From the NCBI GenBank assembly GCA_003497555.1, contig DNNS01000491.1:5326-11537 (forward strand): a stretch of 6,212 nt of DNA, read 5' to 3'. The notes under the pieces are model-generated. The model was not told the origin of the DNA and did no database searches. It saw only the letters and a list, made by a program, of their open reading frames with translations. This stretch comes from Spirochaetia bacterium. GTDB lineage: Bacteria; Spirochaetota; UBA12135. Made by a program: the position numbers and the translations under genes. Below are positions 1 to 6,212 of this stretch, piece by piece (position 1 is the first letter of the stretch; each line of letters begins with the position of its first letter).

Positions 1-5
1 AATAA

Positions 6-32
6 CACGAAGTTCACGAAGAATACGAAGAA
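6..32. repeat. Short tandem 9-nt repeat at the left edge
   Basis: Three consecutive 9-base units (CACGAAGTT, CACGAAGAA, TACGAAGAA) sit at the extreme left edge. The shared core is ACGAAG. The array may continue outside the window, so its true length is unknown. It is not inside any recognisable gene. Short CACGAAG-type arrays recur in intergenic DNA of many environmental bacteria as far as I recall, but I assign no function. Confidence 0.5.
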
Positions 33-384
33 ATTTTGAAATAACAACATATCTTAACTATTTACGGCCGGAAAATCCTTTCTTTAAAATATAAAAGTTG
101 ATTTTCCGCATGGAAATCGGCCTTGTCCTTCGGGAAAATAAAGTTTTCGGTCAGCCGCTATTTATAATATTCTCTTCCTGTTAAAATTGTAAAATCTGAG
201 TGGATACCAAAAAAATAGGACTTTTTTTTTAAGCACGTAATACTTTAAAAAGTTCTGTTTTTATAGACTGATGATATTAAAAATTAAAAAAAAGGGAGCA
301 AGTATTAATTATGCTGTCACCCCGCCCCCGATGACTATGCCCGCAGTTTGATTTTCGTATATACTGATTTTCTTCTTAAAAACC
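33..384. other. Gene-free AT-rich region upstream of the TPR gene
   Basis: No credible gene is visible on either strand. An octamer inverted repeat is present: GGAAAATC at 70-77 and GATTTTCC at 100-107. The second arm can alternatively pair with GGAAATC at 112-118 (one bulge), so two hairpins compete. A run of nine T lies at 222-230 without a stable stem before it. A conspicuously GC-rich patch at about 310-346 sits in otherwise AT-rich DNA. On the minus strand it can be read as a short peptide tail ending in TAA at 309-311, which might be a gene relic. Confidence 0.5.
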
Positions 385-413
385 TTTACATTAAACAATA
401 AAAAGTGTATAAT
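385..413 (+). promoter_or_regulatory. Sigma70-type promoter of the TPR gene
   Basis: The -35 hexamer TTTACA (385-390) and the perfect -10 hexamer TATAAT (408-413) are separated by exactly 17 bases. Transcription would start near 420, giving a short leader that holds the ribosome binding site AAGGA (424-428) eight bases before the ATG at 437. The upstream bases are A/T rich. This is one of the two clearest promoters in the window. Confidence 0.8.
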
Positions 414-436
414 TAAAGATAAAAAGGATACTGGTT

Positions 437-1210
437 ATGAAAAAATACATATTCCGCTGCATACCGTATCTGGCATATGCAGTGTTACTTACAACTATAC
501 CGGTTCAGGCAGAAGAAGAAAGCGACAGGGAAAGAGAAGAGCAGGAAAGGCAGGAGACTCTTGAAGCCGAGCAGATTCAGCGCGATGCGGATTTTAATGC
601 CAAAGAAGAAGAAAAACGCATTAACGAAGAAATTGACAAACAAAAAAGCGAAGCTGAACTTTACGATATTTTCCTTTTCGGAATGGATCTTTACAAAGAA
701 AAAAACTACCGCCTGGCGGTTACTGAATTTAAAAGATTCTTATTCCTGACTGAATGGCAGATTCAATTTGCCGAAAAATCCTCAGAGGCGGTTTTTTGGA
801 CAGCCATGAGCCATATCCAGCTCAGGGAATACGACAAAGCCATAAAAGAATTCGAAAAAATCGTATCCAAATACCCAAATACTCCGCTTGCCCCCAACGC
901 ATTATTTCAAATCGGGAAATTGTATTATGCAGCCTATACCAAAAATAATCTTGATTATAATTATAAAGCAAATAACACCCTTAAAGTAACAAGCCGTGAT
1001 GAAGTTATCAGTAAACTTATGTATCTGGAAAGTATGTATTCCAAAAATCAGCTGGTGGATGATGCCTGGTTTTTGATTGCATCACTCTATGAGCATGACC
1101 AGGAAAATAAACTGGCTCTTCAATATTACCAGAAAATTATAAATGAATTTCCTGAAAGTTCCAAAATTGCCGTGATCAGAAAGAAAATCAGTGAATTGCA
1201 GTTAAAATGA
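437..1210 (+). CDS. Exported TPR protein with N-terminal coiled coil (BamD/CpoB-like fold)
   Basis: This 257-residue protein is not one I can name. Residues 1-25 form a Sec signal peptide: basic MKK start, hydrophobic core, and VQA before the mature EEES. The only nearby cysteine is C8, inside the signal and not in a lipobox, so the mature protein should be soluble in the periplasm and not a lipoprotein. Residues 26-73 are a highly charged E/K/R/Q-rich segment, probably coiled coil. Helical TPR-like repeats follow at about 74-105, 115-148 (EYDKAIKEFEKIVSKYPN) and 207-242 (KLALQYYQKIINEFPES). This layout of signal, coiled coil and TPR resembles CpoB/YbgF and the BamD fold, proteins that act as envelope scaffolds. 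The ATG at 437 has a good ribosome binding site and a strong promoter upstream. The gene stands alone and converges on groES across a shared terminator. An envelope or periplasmic-flagellum scaffold role is inference only. Confidence 0.85.
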   Translation: MKKYIFRCIPYLAYAVLLTTIPVQAEEESDREREEQERQETLEAEQIQRDADFNAKEEEKRINEEIDKQKSEAELYDIFLFGMDLYKEKNYRLAVTEFKRFLFLTEWQIQFAEKSSEAVFWTAMSHIQLREYDKAIKEFEKIVSKYPNTPLAPNALFQIGKLYYAAYTKNNLDYNYKANNTLKVTSRDEVISKLMYLESMYSKNQLVDDAWFLIASLYEHDQENKLALQYYQKIINEFPESSKIAVIRKKISELQLK

Positions 1211-1238
1211 TGCGGCAGGGAATTTTTCCGCTGCCGCA
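1211..1238. terminator. Bidirectional hairpin terminator between convergent genes
   Basis: TGCGGCAG (1211-1218) pairs perfectly with CTGCCGCA (1231-1238). Inside, GGAA pairs with TTCC around a TTT loop, with one bulged G. The hairpin begins directly after the TPR stop codon and lies 23 bases after the groES stop. T-tracts are only moderate on both sides (ATTAATTTATT on plus, CATTTTAA on minus). Its position between convergent genes and its strong GC stem support a shared terminator. Confidence 0.75.
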
Positions 1239-1261
1239 ATTAATTTATTGATGGGGATTTT

Positions 1262-1525
1262 TCAAGACACTATGGCAATAATGTCTTCGTTTTTCACTAT
1301 CAGGTGATCTACACCTTCAACTTTTATTTCGGTGCCTGCGTATTTGTCGTGAATTACTTTGTCGTTCGGTTTTACTTTAATATCCTGGCTGTCGCCTATG
1401 GCAACCACAACAGCTTCCTGGGTTTTTTCCTGGGCGGTTTCGGGAATATAAAGCCCTCCGGCTGTTTTGGTTTCTTTTTCGGTTTTTTTAAGAAGTACTC
1501 TTTCGCCGAGTGGTTTAATTTTCAT
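1262..1525 (-). CDS. groES: Co-chaperonin GroES (Cpn10)
   Basis: GroES is the heptameric lid of the GroEL chaperonin in the cytoplasm. It closes the ATP-bound GroEL ring so that substrate proteins fold inside. The 87-residue protein is full length, slightly shorter than the about 95 of E. coli. It opens with MKIKPLGERVLLKK, followed by the mobile loop near residues 17-33 (ETKTAGGLYIPETAQEK), where L25-Y26-I27 replace the IVL tripeptide of E. coli GroES that contacts GroEL. The end (HDKYAGTEIKVEGVDHLIVK) resembles spirochaete GroES as I know it. An AGGAGT ribosome binding site (minus strand, 1532-1537) lies six bases before the ATG. The gene starts only 23 bases after the groEL stop, so the two are almost surely cotranscribed, with groES second. 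That is the reverse of the standard order. Confidence 0.97.
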   Translation of the reverse strand: MKIKPLGERVLLKKTEKETKTAGGLYIPETAQEKTQEAVVVAIGDSQDIKVKPNDKVIHDKYAGTEIKVEGVDHLIVKNEDIIAIVS

Positions 1526-1548
1526 AATGATACTCCTTTTGTAATTTC

Positions 1549-3201
<1,653 letters not shown>

Positions 3202-3205
3202 TTAA

Positions 3206-3234
3206 AATATAATGATATTTTTTTTAAAAGTCAA
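3206..3234 (-). promoter_or_regulatory. Sigma70-type promoter of groEL-groES
   Basis: On the minus strand, TTGACT (-35, positions 3229-3234) and TATATT (-10, positions 3206-3211) are separated by exactly 17 bases. Transcription would begin near 3199, about 22 bases before the start codon, leaving room for the TGGAGG site. The first base of the -35 box is also the outermost base of the 10-bp target duplication of the adjacent MITE, so the element inserted just upstream of the core promoter. I see no CIRCE operator (TTAGCACTC-N9-GAGTGCTAA) around it. Confidence 0.75.
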
Positions 3235-3243
3235 TTCAGCGGG
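3234..3243 (+). repeat. Left target-site duplication of the MITE
   Basis: ATTCAGCGGG here is identical to 3364-3373. The two copies directly abut the two terminal inverted repeats of the 120-bp element, as expected for a 10-bp target-site duplication. Confidence 0.85.
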
Positions 3244-3363
3244 CAGGGTAAACGCGCACTTTTTAAAAGTGCCCAAATTGAGCTAAATTCAAGGATTTTA
3301 ACGTCGCTTAATTTGTTGAAGTGCCTTAAAAACGCTAAAATTGACAAGTACGAATTTACCCTG
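3244..3363. mobile_element. 120-bp MITE-like non-coding element
   Basis: The segment starts with CAGGGTAAA and ends with its exact reverse complement TTTACCCTG. The inverted similarity extends to 15 of 18 bases, consensus CAGGGTAAANNCGNACTT. Immediately outside both ends is a perfect 10-bp direct repeat, ATTCAGCGGG. Terminal inverted repeats plus a target duplication are the hallmarks of a transposed element. At 120 bp it is too small for a transposase and has no gene, so it is best called a MITE moved by a transposase encoded elsewhere. A 10-bp duplication fits some DDE families such as ISAs1 or parts of the IS4 group, but I cannot assign the family from this sequence. The perfect duplication suggests a fairly recent insertion. 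It lies between the divergent groEL promoter and the flagellar operon. Confidence 0.8.
3256..3272. repeat. Perfect palindrome inside the MITE left end
   Basis: GCACTTTT and AAAAGTGC form a perfect 8-bp inverted repeat around a single central T. It begins within the left terminal repeat, so it is probably a subterminal part of the element, perhaps for transposase binding or hairpin formation. It is not a CIRCE site because the spacing between GCACT and AGTGC is only seven bases. Confidence 0.6.
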
Positions 3364-3373
3364 ATTCAGCGGG
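3364..3373 (+). repeat. Right target-site duplication of the MITE
   Basis: ATTCAGCGGG is identical to 3234-3243 and abuts the right terminal inverted repeat TTTACCCTG. Confidence 0.85.
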
Positions 3374-3650
3374 TGCAAATTTATTTCCTGGATAAACAAA
3401 ACAGTAAAGTATATCATTGATAAAATGGAAAAAATAAATTTTCACGAAAAGTAAAAAAAAGTATGCGCCATGTTATCAGGCATTTTCCTCAGATTAAAAA
3501 TCATATTTTTAATAAAATTATACTAATAAATTCGCGCGGAGGAGGGAAAAAATAAATACCAATAATCGCTTATTAAATTTTGAAATTGACCGAAATTTTA
3601 ATCCAGGGTGCGTCCGTCAGGAATATGCGCCCCTTTTCACTATTGCAAGA
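3374..3650. other. Gene-free AT-rich region upstream of fliK
   Basis: No supported gene is seen. A possible -10 box TATACT lies at 3519-3524 but has no matching -35. A strong Shine-Dalgarno-like GGAGGAGGG at 3538-3546 is not followed by any ATG, GTG or TTG at a usable distance. I find no sigma28-like (GCCGATAA) or sigma54-like (GG-N10-GC) flagellar promoter. The fliK operon promoter is therefore unresolved. Confidence 0.5.
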
Positions 3651-3671
3651 GATTTTCCAGCCCGGAAAATC
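3651..3671. promoter_or_regulatory. 21-bp inverted repeat upstream of fliK (operator or hairpin)
   Basis: GATTTTCC (3651-3658) and GGAAAATC (3664-3671) form a perfect 8-bp inverted repeat with spacer AGCCC. It is followed closely by the A/T stretch TTTATATA (3676-3683), which could be a -10 region, and by the fliK ribosome binding site. The right arm lies in an 11-mer, CCGGAAAATCC, that also occurs at 68-78. The geometry suits a dimeric repressor site or an mRNA hairpin. No T-run follows, so a terminator is unlikely. Confidence 0.45.
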
Positions 3672-3698
3672 CCTGTTTATATAAAAAAATCCAGAAAA

Positions 3699-3709
3699 AA
3701 GGAGGTGAT
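3699..3709 (+). promoter_or_regulatory. Near-perfect Shine-Dalgarno that sets the fliK start
   Basis: AAGGAGGTGAT matches the full anti-Shine-Dalgarno sequence of the 16S rRNA 3' end. From GGAGG (3701-3705) it is nine bases to TTG at 3715 and fifteen to the ATG at 3721, which favours TTG as the fliK start. The ATG at 3708, inside the motif itself, opens only a 14-codon frame. Confidence 0.8.
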
Positions 3710-3714
3710 GGCAA

Positions 3715-5148
3715 TTGGGAATGTATATTTATCAAATAGCATCAGGGTCTAATACCGCACCGGCAGAAAAATCCAACCGTCCGGCAGATTCGGAAAATGG
3801 AGCGTTTCAGTCAATTTTAACGGAAAAAATGCAGGATTCCAAAACAGATTCAAAAGTAAAAAATGAAAAAATTGAGAATCCTTTACAGGAAACCGCAAGA
3901 GAAAAAACTCAAAATTTTACCCCGGAAACAATAAAAGATAAAGCAGATACCGCTAATCATGAAATTTCCGGAGAAAATTCCAAAAATACCATGCCGGAAT
4001 CAGTAAAAAAACAAAGTGCTGCAGACAACCGGTCAGAAGAAAATAAACCGGCCATATTGGCAAAAACCGATAACAAAAATGACGAAAATATCATTGGCAG
4101 AATTACGGTAAAATCAAAAAATATCAATGAAAATTCCGCGATAAAATTTCAAAAGCAGAATAACGAACAAGCTCCGGCAAAAAAAACTGCGCAGGAACAG
4201 GCTGAAAAAATCAGAAATATTGAGGCCTTGCTGGTACAATTAAACTCACTGCTCGATCAGGCAAACCGCAGCAGGGAAATTACACCCCGGCAGATTGCGG
4301 CTTTAACCCAGAAAATTCAGACTGAGCTTGCGGCTTTAAAATCAGATGGCGGAATGACCGTTAAAACTGAAAATAAAAAAACAGTTTCCGGAGATACGGC
4401 TAAAACCCGGCTGCTTGAACTGAAAAACATGCTGAGCGAAGCAAAAAAAGAACTTACTCTGTCAATAGAAATTAAAAATCCGCAAATAACGCGCCTGGAA
4501 AACGAAAAAAACCAACAGACGGTTAAAACCGGCGGAAATGAAATAAAGCCGGAAATAAAAATAAATCCGTCAGGGCAGAAGGAGGAAAAAGTCCAGACCA
4601 AGGCATGGGGCATGGAAGAACCGGTTAAGCCTTCCAGTGACAAAGGAGCAGACAGAGTACTCGCGGTAAGCGATCGATTTGACATGAAACGGCTTGAATC
4701 CTATTTCAAAACAAGCGAACTTACCCAGGGTACAAAACACAGCGCCAATGACATTGTTCAGCGTATAGCGCATGATATTAAAGTTTCGATTGACGGCAGC
4801 CATAAGGAACTCACCGTTAAACTCAAACCCGAATATCTGGGAAAAATAAAAATTCATCTGGAACAAATCGGCAATGAATTTACCGGAAAAATGATTGTGG
4901 AAAACAGCGCGGTAAAAGAACTGATGGATACAAAAATGCAGCAGCTTAAGGATCATCTCTGGCAGAATGGATATGCCTTTGGAGAATTTACCGTGGAATA
5001 CAGCGGAGGCAATTCCGGCCAGGAACAAAAAGCATTTGATTTTCAGGGAGAGGCATCGGACTTTTCCGGAAATGAATTTACCGGTGAAGGCGCTATAAGT
5101 ACGCTTGATTTACGATTCGAAGACAAAAGGCTTAATTTAATAGCCTGA
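3715..5148 (+). CDS. fliK: Flagellar hook-length control protein FliK
   Basis: FliK is a secreted molecular ruler. It senses hook length and switches the flagellar export gate (FlhB) from hook to filament substrates. The 477-residue protein has the typical two-part design. Residues 1 to about 340 are low-complexity, rich in K, E, N, T and Q and poorly conserved, with amphipathic helical stretches at about 166-212 and 231-255. Residues about 346-430 are the conserved C-terminal Flg_hook domain (PF02120), recognised by the core LKPEYLGKIKIHLEQIG (370-386) and the helix with MDTKMQQLKDHL. A further acidic tail ends in LNLIA. The start is TTG at 3715 because of Shine-Dalgarno spacing; ATG 3721 would remove two residues. 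It leads the hook operon, with flgD 20 bases downstream. Identification rests on the C-terminal domain and on context. Confidence 0.93.
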   Translation: MGMYIYQIASGSNTAPAEKSNRPADSENGAFQSILTEKMQDSKTDSKVKNEKIENPLQETAREKTQNFTPETIKDKADTANHEISGENSKNTMPESVKKQSAADNRSEENKPAILAKTDNKNDENIIGRITVKSKNINENSAIKFQKQNNEQAPAKKTAQEQAEKIRNIEALLVQLNSLLDQANRSREITPRQIAALTQKIQTELAALKSDGGMTVKTENKKTVSGDTAKTRLLELKNMLSEAKKELTLSIEIKNPQITRLENEKNQQTVKTGGNEIKPEIKINPSGQKEEKVQTKAWGMEEPVKPSSDKGADRVLAVSDRFDMKRLESYFKTSELTQGTKHSANDIVQRIAHDIKVSIDGSHKELTVKLKPEYLGKIKIHLEQIGNEFTGKMIVENSAVKELMDTKMQQLKDHLWQNGYAFGEFTVEYSGGNSGQEQKAFDFQGEASDFSGNEFTGEGAISTLDLRFEDKRLNLIA

Positions 5149-5168
5149 AAAATTTATAAGGAGTAAAA

Positions 5169-5624
5169 ATGATTAATACCAAAAGTATGATTGAGCCCGG
5201 CTTGCTTGATGAAATCGGAGACTTCAATCTGAAAAACGGCTTTAAACGGCATCCGGCTAATGAAGCCATGGGAAAAGACCAGTTTCTGAAACTGCTGGTA
5301 ACCCAGCTTTCCCATCAGAACCCGCTGGAACCTATGGACAACAAGGAGTTCATTGCGCAGATGGCGCAATTTTCTTCCCTGGAACAGATGAGCCAGTTAA
5401 ATAAAAGCATGGACTCGCTGCTTACCGGTTTTGAAGCCATGAAATCCGATTCTTATCTCGGTAAAAATGTCGAGTATCAGGATGAAAGCGGAACCATGGC
5501 AAGAGGAAAAGCCGAATCTGTACATTTTGAAGAAAAAAGCGTCAAGGTAATGGTAAACGGGAATTCCATTCCCGCAGAAAAAATCAAATCTGTTTATGCG
5601 GAGAATAGCGCCCAGATTAGGTAG
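5169..5624 (+). CDS. flgD: Flagellar hook assembly (cap) protein FlgD, short form
   Basis: FlgD forms the temporary cap at the tip of the growing hook, guides FlgE subunits into place, and is later discarded. The conserved N-terminal FlgD domain (PF03963) is at about 33-85, with GKDQFLKLLVTQLSHQNP (35-52) and EFIAQMAQFSSLEQM (60-74). Residues about 92-145 (SYLGKNVEY to EKIKSVYAEN) look like the small beta-rich tudor-like part. The Ig-like domain of the about 230-residue enterobacterial FlgD is absent. At 151 residues it matches the short FlgD forms of spirochaetes and Firmicutes, so this is not a truncation. AAGGAG (5158-5163) lies five bases before the ATG. The gene sits 20 bases after fliK and 16 before the next start, so it is in the same operon. 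Confidence 0.95.
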   Translation: MINTKSMIEPGLLDEIGDFNLKNGFKRHPANEAMGKDQFLKLLVTQLSHQNPLEPMDNKEFIAQMAQFSSLEQMSQLNKSMDSLLTGFEAMKSDSYLGKNVEYQDESGTMARGKAESVHFEEKSVKVMVNGNSIPAEKIKSVYAENSAQIR

Positions 5625-5640
5625 GGAGGGCAGATTAAAC

Positions 5641-5991
5641 ATGAATACCATTAACAGAATCGGAACATCATTTATACCGCAGGAAGCCGACAAAAAAAAT
5701 AATGCAGCTCCGGGAAAATTTTCAGGAATGCTTGAGGAAAAACTGGCTATTTCCCGCCATGCAGAACAGCGCCTGGAAAAACGCGGTATTACAATTTCCG
5801 AAGATGAAAAAACTAGGCTCGGGAAAGCGGCGGATCAGGCAAAAGCCCGCGGAGCCAAAGAAACTCTGGTACTGGTGAATAACAAGGCTTTTCTTATTAA
5901 TACCAGCACCAAAACCATGATTACCGCCATGGACAGAAATTCAATGAATGGAAATATTTTTACCAACATTGATTCTGCGGTAATTTTATAG
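5641..5991 (+). CDS. Conserved flagellar operon protein, TIGR02530 type
   Basis: This small cytoplasmic-looking protein of 116 residues belongs, by recognition, to the flagellar operon protein family TIGR02530, whose molecular role is not settled. Signature segments are ISRHAEQRLEKRGI (37-50), a lysine/alanine-rich helix followed by GAKETLVLVN (71-80), and the very conserved end TMITAMDRN...NIFTNIDSAVIL (92-116). No signal peptide or membrane segment is seen. The family lies between flgD and flgE in many Firmicutes and some other lineages, exactly as here. I chose ATG 5641, with GGGAGGG (5624-5630) ten bases upstream. An in-frame ATG at 5596 would overlap flgD by 29 bases, lacks a good ribosome binding site, and adds a non-conserved leader. 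The ribosome binding site abuts the flgD stop, so translation is probably coupled. Confidence 0.9.
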   Translation: MNTINRIGTSFIPQEADKKNNAAPGKFSGMLEEKLAISRHAEQRLEKRGITISEDEKTRLGKAADQAKARGAKETLVLVNNKAFLINTSTKTMITAMDRNSMNGNIFTNIDSAVIL

Positions 5992-6062
5992 AAGGCCGGC
6001 CTCCTTGCCTGCATGCAGGCAGTGAATGAAAATTCACAGCGAGAAGCCTTCCAATATTTTTT
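5991..6062 (+). ncRNA. Structured intercistronic element with T-tract before flgE
   Basis: Several inverted repeats are packed in about 60 bases. GAAGGC (5991-5996) can pair with GCCTTC (6046-6051). Inside lie a perfect 16-base palindrome, TGCCTGCATGCAGGCA (6006-6021), and a hairpin GTGAAT-GAAA-ATTCAC (6022-6037) with a GNRA-type tetraloop. AGGCCGGCCT (5993-6002) is another perfect palindrome. Six T follow at 6057-6062. As RNA this would fold into a junction with two hairpins and could act as a partial terminator, a processing or stabilising site before flgE, or be a small palindromic repeat element. No protein is encoded. The function is inferred from shape only. Confidence 0.5.
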
Positions 6063-6096
6063 ATTCTACGCTTCACTAGATCAGGAGGATACTACT

Positions 6097-6212
6097 ATGA
6101 TGCGATCACTTTATTCCGGCGTGTCCGGTCTGCAAAATCACCAGACGCGCATGGATGTTGTCGGAAACAATATCGGCAACGTAAATACTTACGGATTCAA
6201 AAAGGGAAGAGC
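6097..6212 (+). CDS. flgE: Flagellar hook protein FlgE, N-terminal fragment (runs off the window)
   Basis: FlgE polymerises into the hook, the curved universal joint between rod and filament. Only the first 38 codons are present, and the gene continues past the right edge. They begin [20 protein letters not shown] and continue with [19 protein letters not shown], the classic N-terminal rod/hook motif (PF00460, flagella basal-body rod family), with NNIGN in place of the usual NNIAN. The [20 protein letters not shown] start is typical of spirochaete and Firmicutes FlgE. AGGAGG (6083-6088) is eight bases before the first of two adjacent ATG codons (6097 and 6100), and either could be used. Distal rod protein FlgG shares this motif, but the position after fliK-flgD and the start sequence favour FlgE. 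Confidence 0.9.
   Translation, partial: MMRSLYSGVSGLQNHQTRMDVVGNNIGNVNTYGFKKGR

Noticed and set aside
311..334. Seven-codon leader peptide beginning ATG at 311
   Set aside because: The purine run before it is too far away, and the frame lies upstream of the mapped-looking promoter of the TPR gene, so it would not be in that transcript.
3256..3272. Possible CIRCE (HrcA) operator upstream of groEL
   Set aside because: The GCACT/AGTGC halves are separated by 7 bases and lack the TTAGCACTC-N9-GAGTGCTAA layout. The palindrome overlaps the MITE terminal repeat and lies upstream of the promoter.
3341..3369. Outward promoter from the MITE right end (TTGACA at 3341-3346) towards fliK
   Set aside because: At 16-18 bases downstream the sequence is GATTCAGC, which is not a credible -10 box.
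3463..3555. 30-codon frame starting ATG at 3463
   Set aside because: No ribosome binding site, very short, no recognisable motif, and composition like the surrounding AT-rich spacer.
3580..3684. 34-codon frame from TTG at 3580 ending before fliK
   Set aside because: No ribosome binding site at usable distance, and the frame runs through the inverted repeat. Nothing resembles a known flagellar protein.
3708..3752. ATG inside the fliK Shine-Dalgarno opening a 14-codon frame
   Set aside because: The ATG is part of the ribosome binding site and the frame overlaps fliK without any support of its own.
5596..5640. Upstream ATG extension of the TIGR02530-type gene
   Set aside because: It would overlap flgD, lacks a good ribosome binding site, and adds residues not expected for the family. 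ATG 5641 has a GGGAGGG site.

Overview
The window reads as a chromosomal segment of a flagellated diderm bacterium, most likely a spirochaete (moderate confidence). Three things point that way: the GroES C-terminal half (HDKYAGTEIKVEGVDHLIVK) and the GroEL sequence, the FlgE N-terminus ([20 protein letters not shown]), and the exported periplasmic-type TPR protein. A Firmicutes-like or other deep-branching diderm is the main alternative, because the order fliK-flgD-TIGR02530 protein-flgE is also common in Firmicutes. Base composition is AT-rich, with intergenic DNA much richer in A+T than the genes.

Layout: 1-436 has no gene. It holds a short tandem 9-mer at the left edge, inverted repeats and a very good sigma70-type promoter. 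437-1210 (+) is an exported, coiled-coil plus TPR protein. 1211-1238 is a GC-rich hairpin that probably terminates transcription from both sides. 1262-3177 (-) is a complete chaperonin pair transcribed groEL then groES, the reverse of the usual groES-groEL order. 3178-3714 has no gene. It holds the groEL promoter, a 120-bp non-coding element with imperfect 18-bp terminal inverted repeats and a perfect 10-bp target duplication (a MITE), and a 21-bp inverted repeat just before fliK. 3715 to the right edge (+) is a flagellar hook operon: fliK (hook length control), flgD (hook cap), a small conserved flagellar operon protein (TIGR02530 type) and the first 38 codons of flgE (hook protein). A compact, highly palindromic segment followed by a T-tract lies between the last two genes.

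How it fits together: FlgD caps the growing hook so that FlgE subunits can polymerise, FliK measures the hook and triggers the switch to filament export, and the TIGR02530 protein is a conserved companion of unknown function. GroEL/GroES is an unrelated housekeeping folding machine whose promoter is abutted by the mobile element. I see no wholly new protein system here. The most notable items are the MITE next to the groEL promoter, the reversed chaperonin order, and the structured spacer before flgE.
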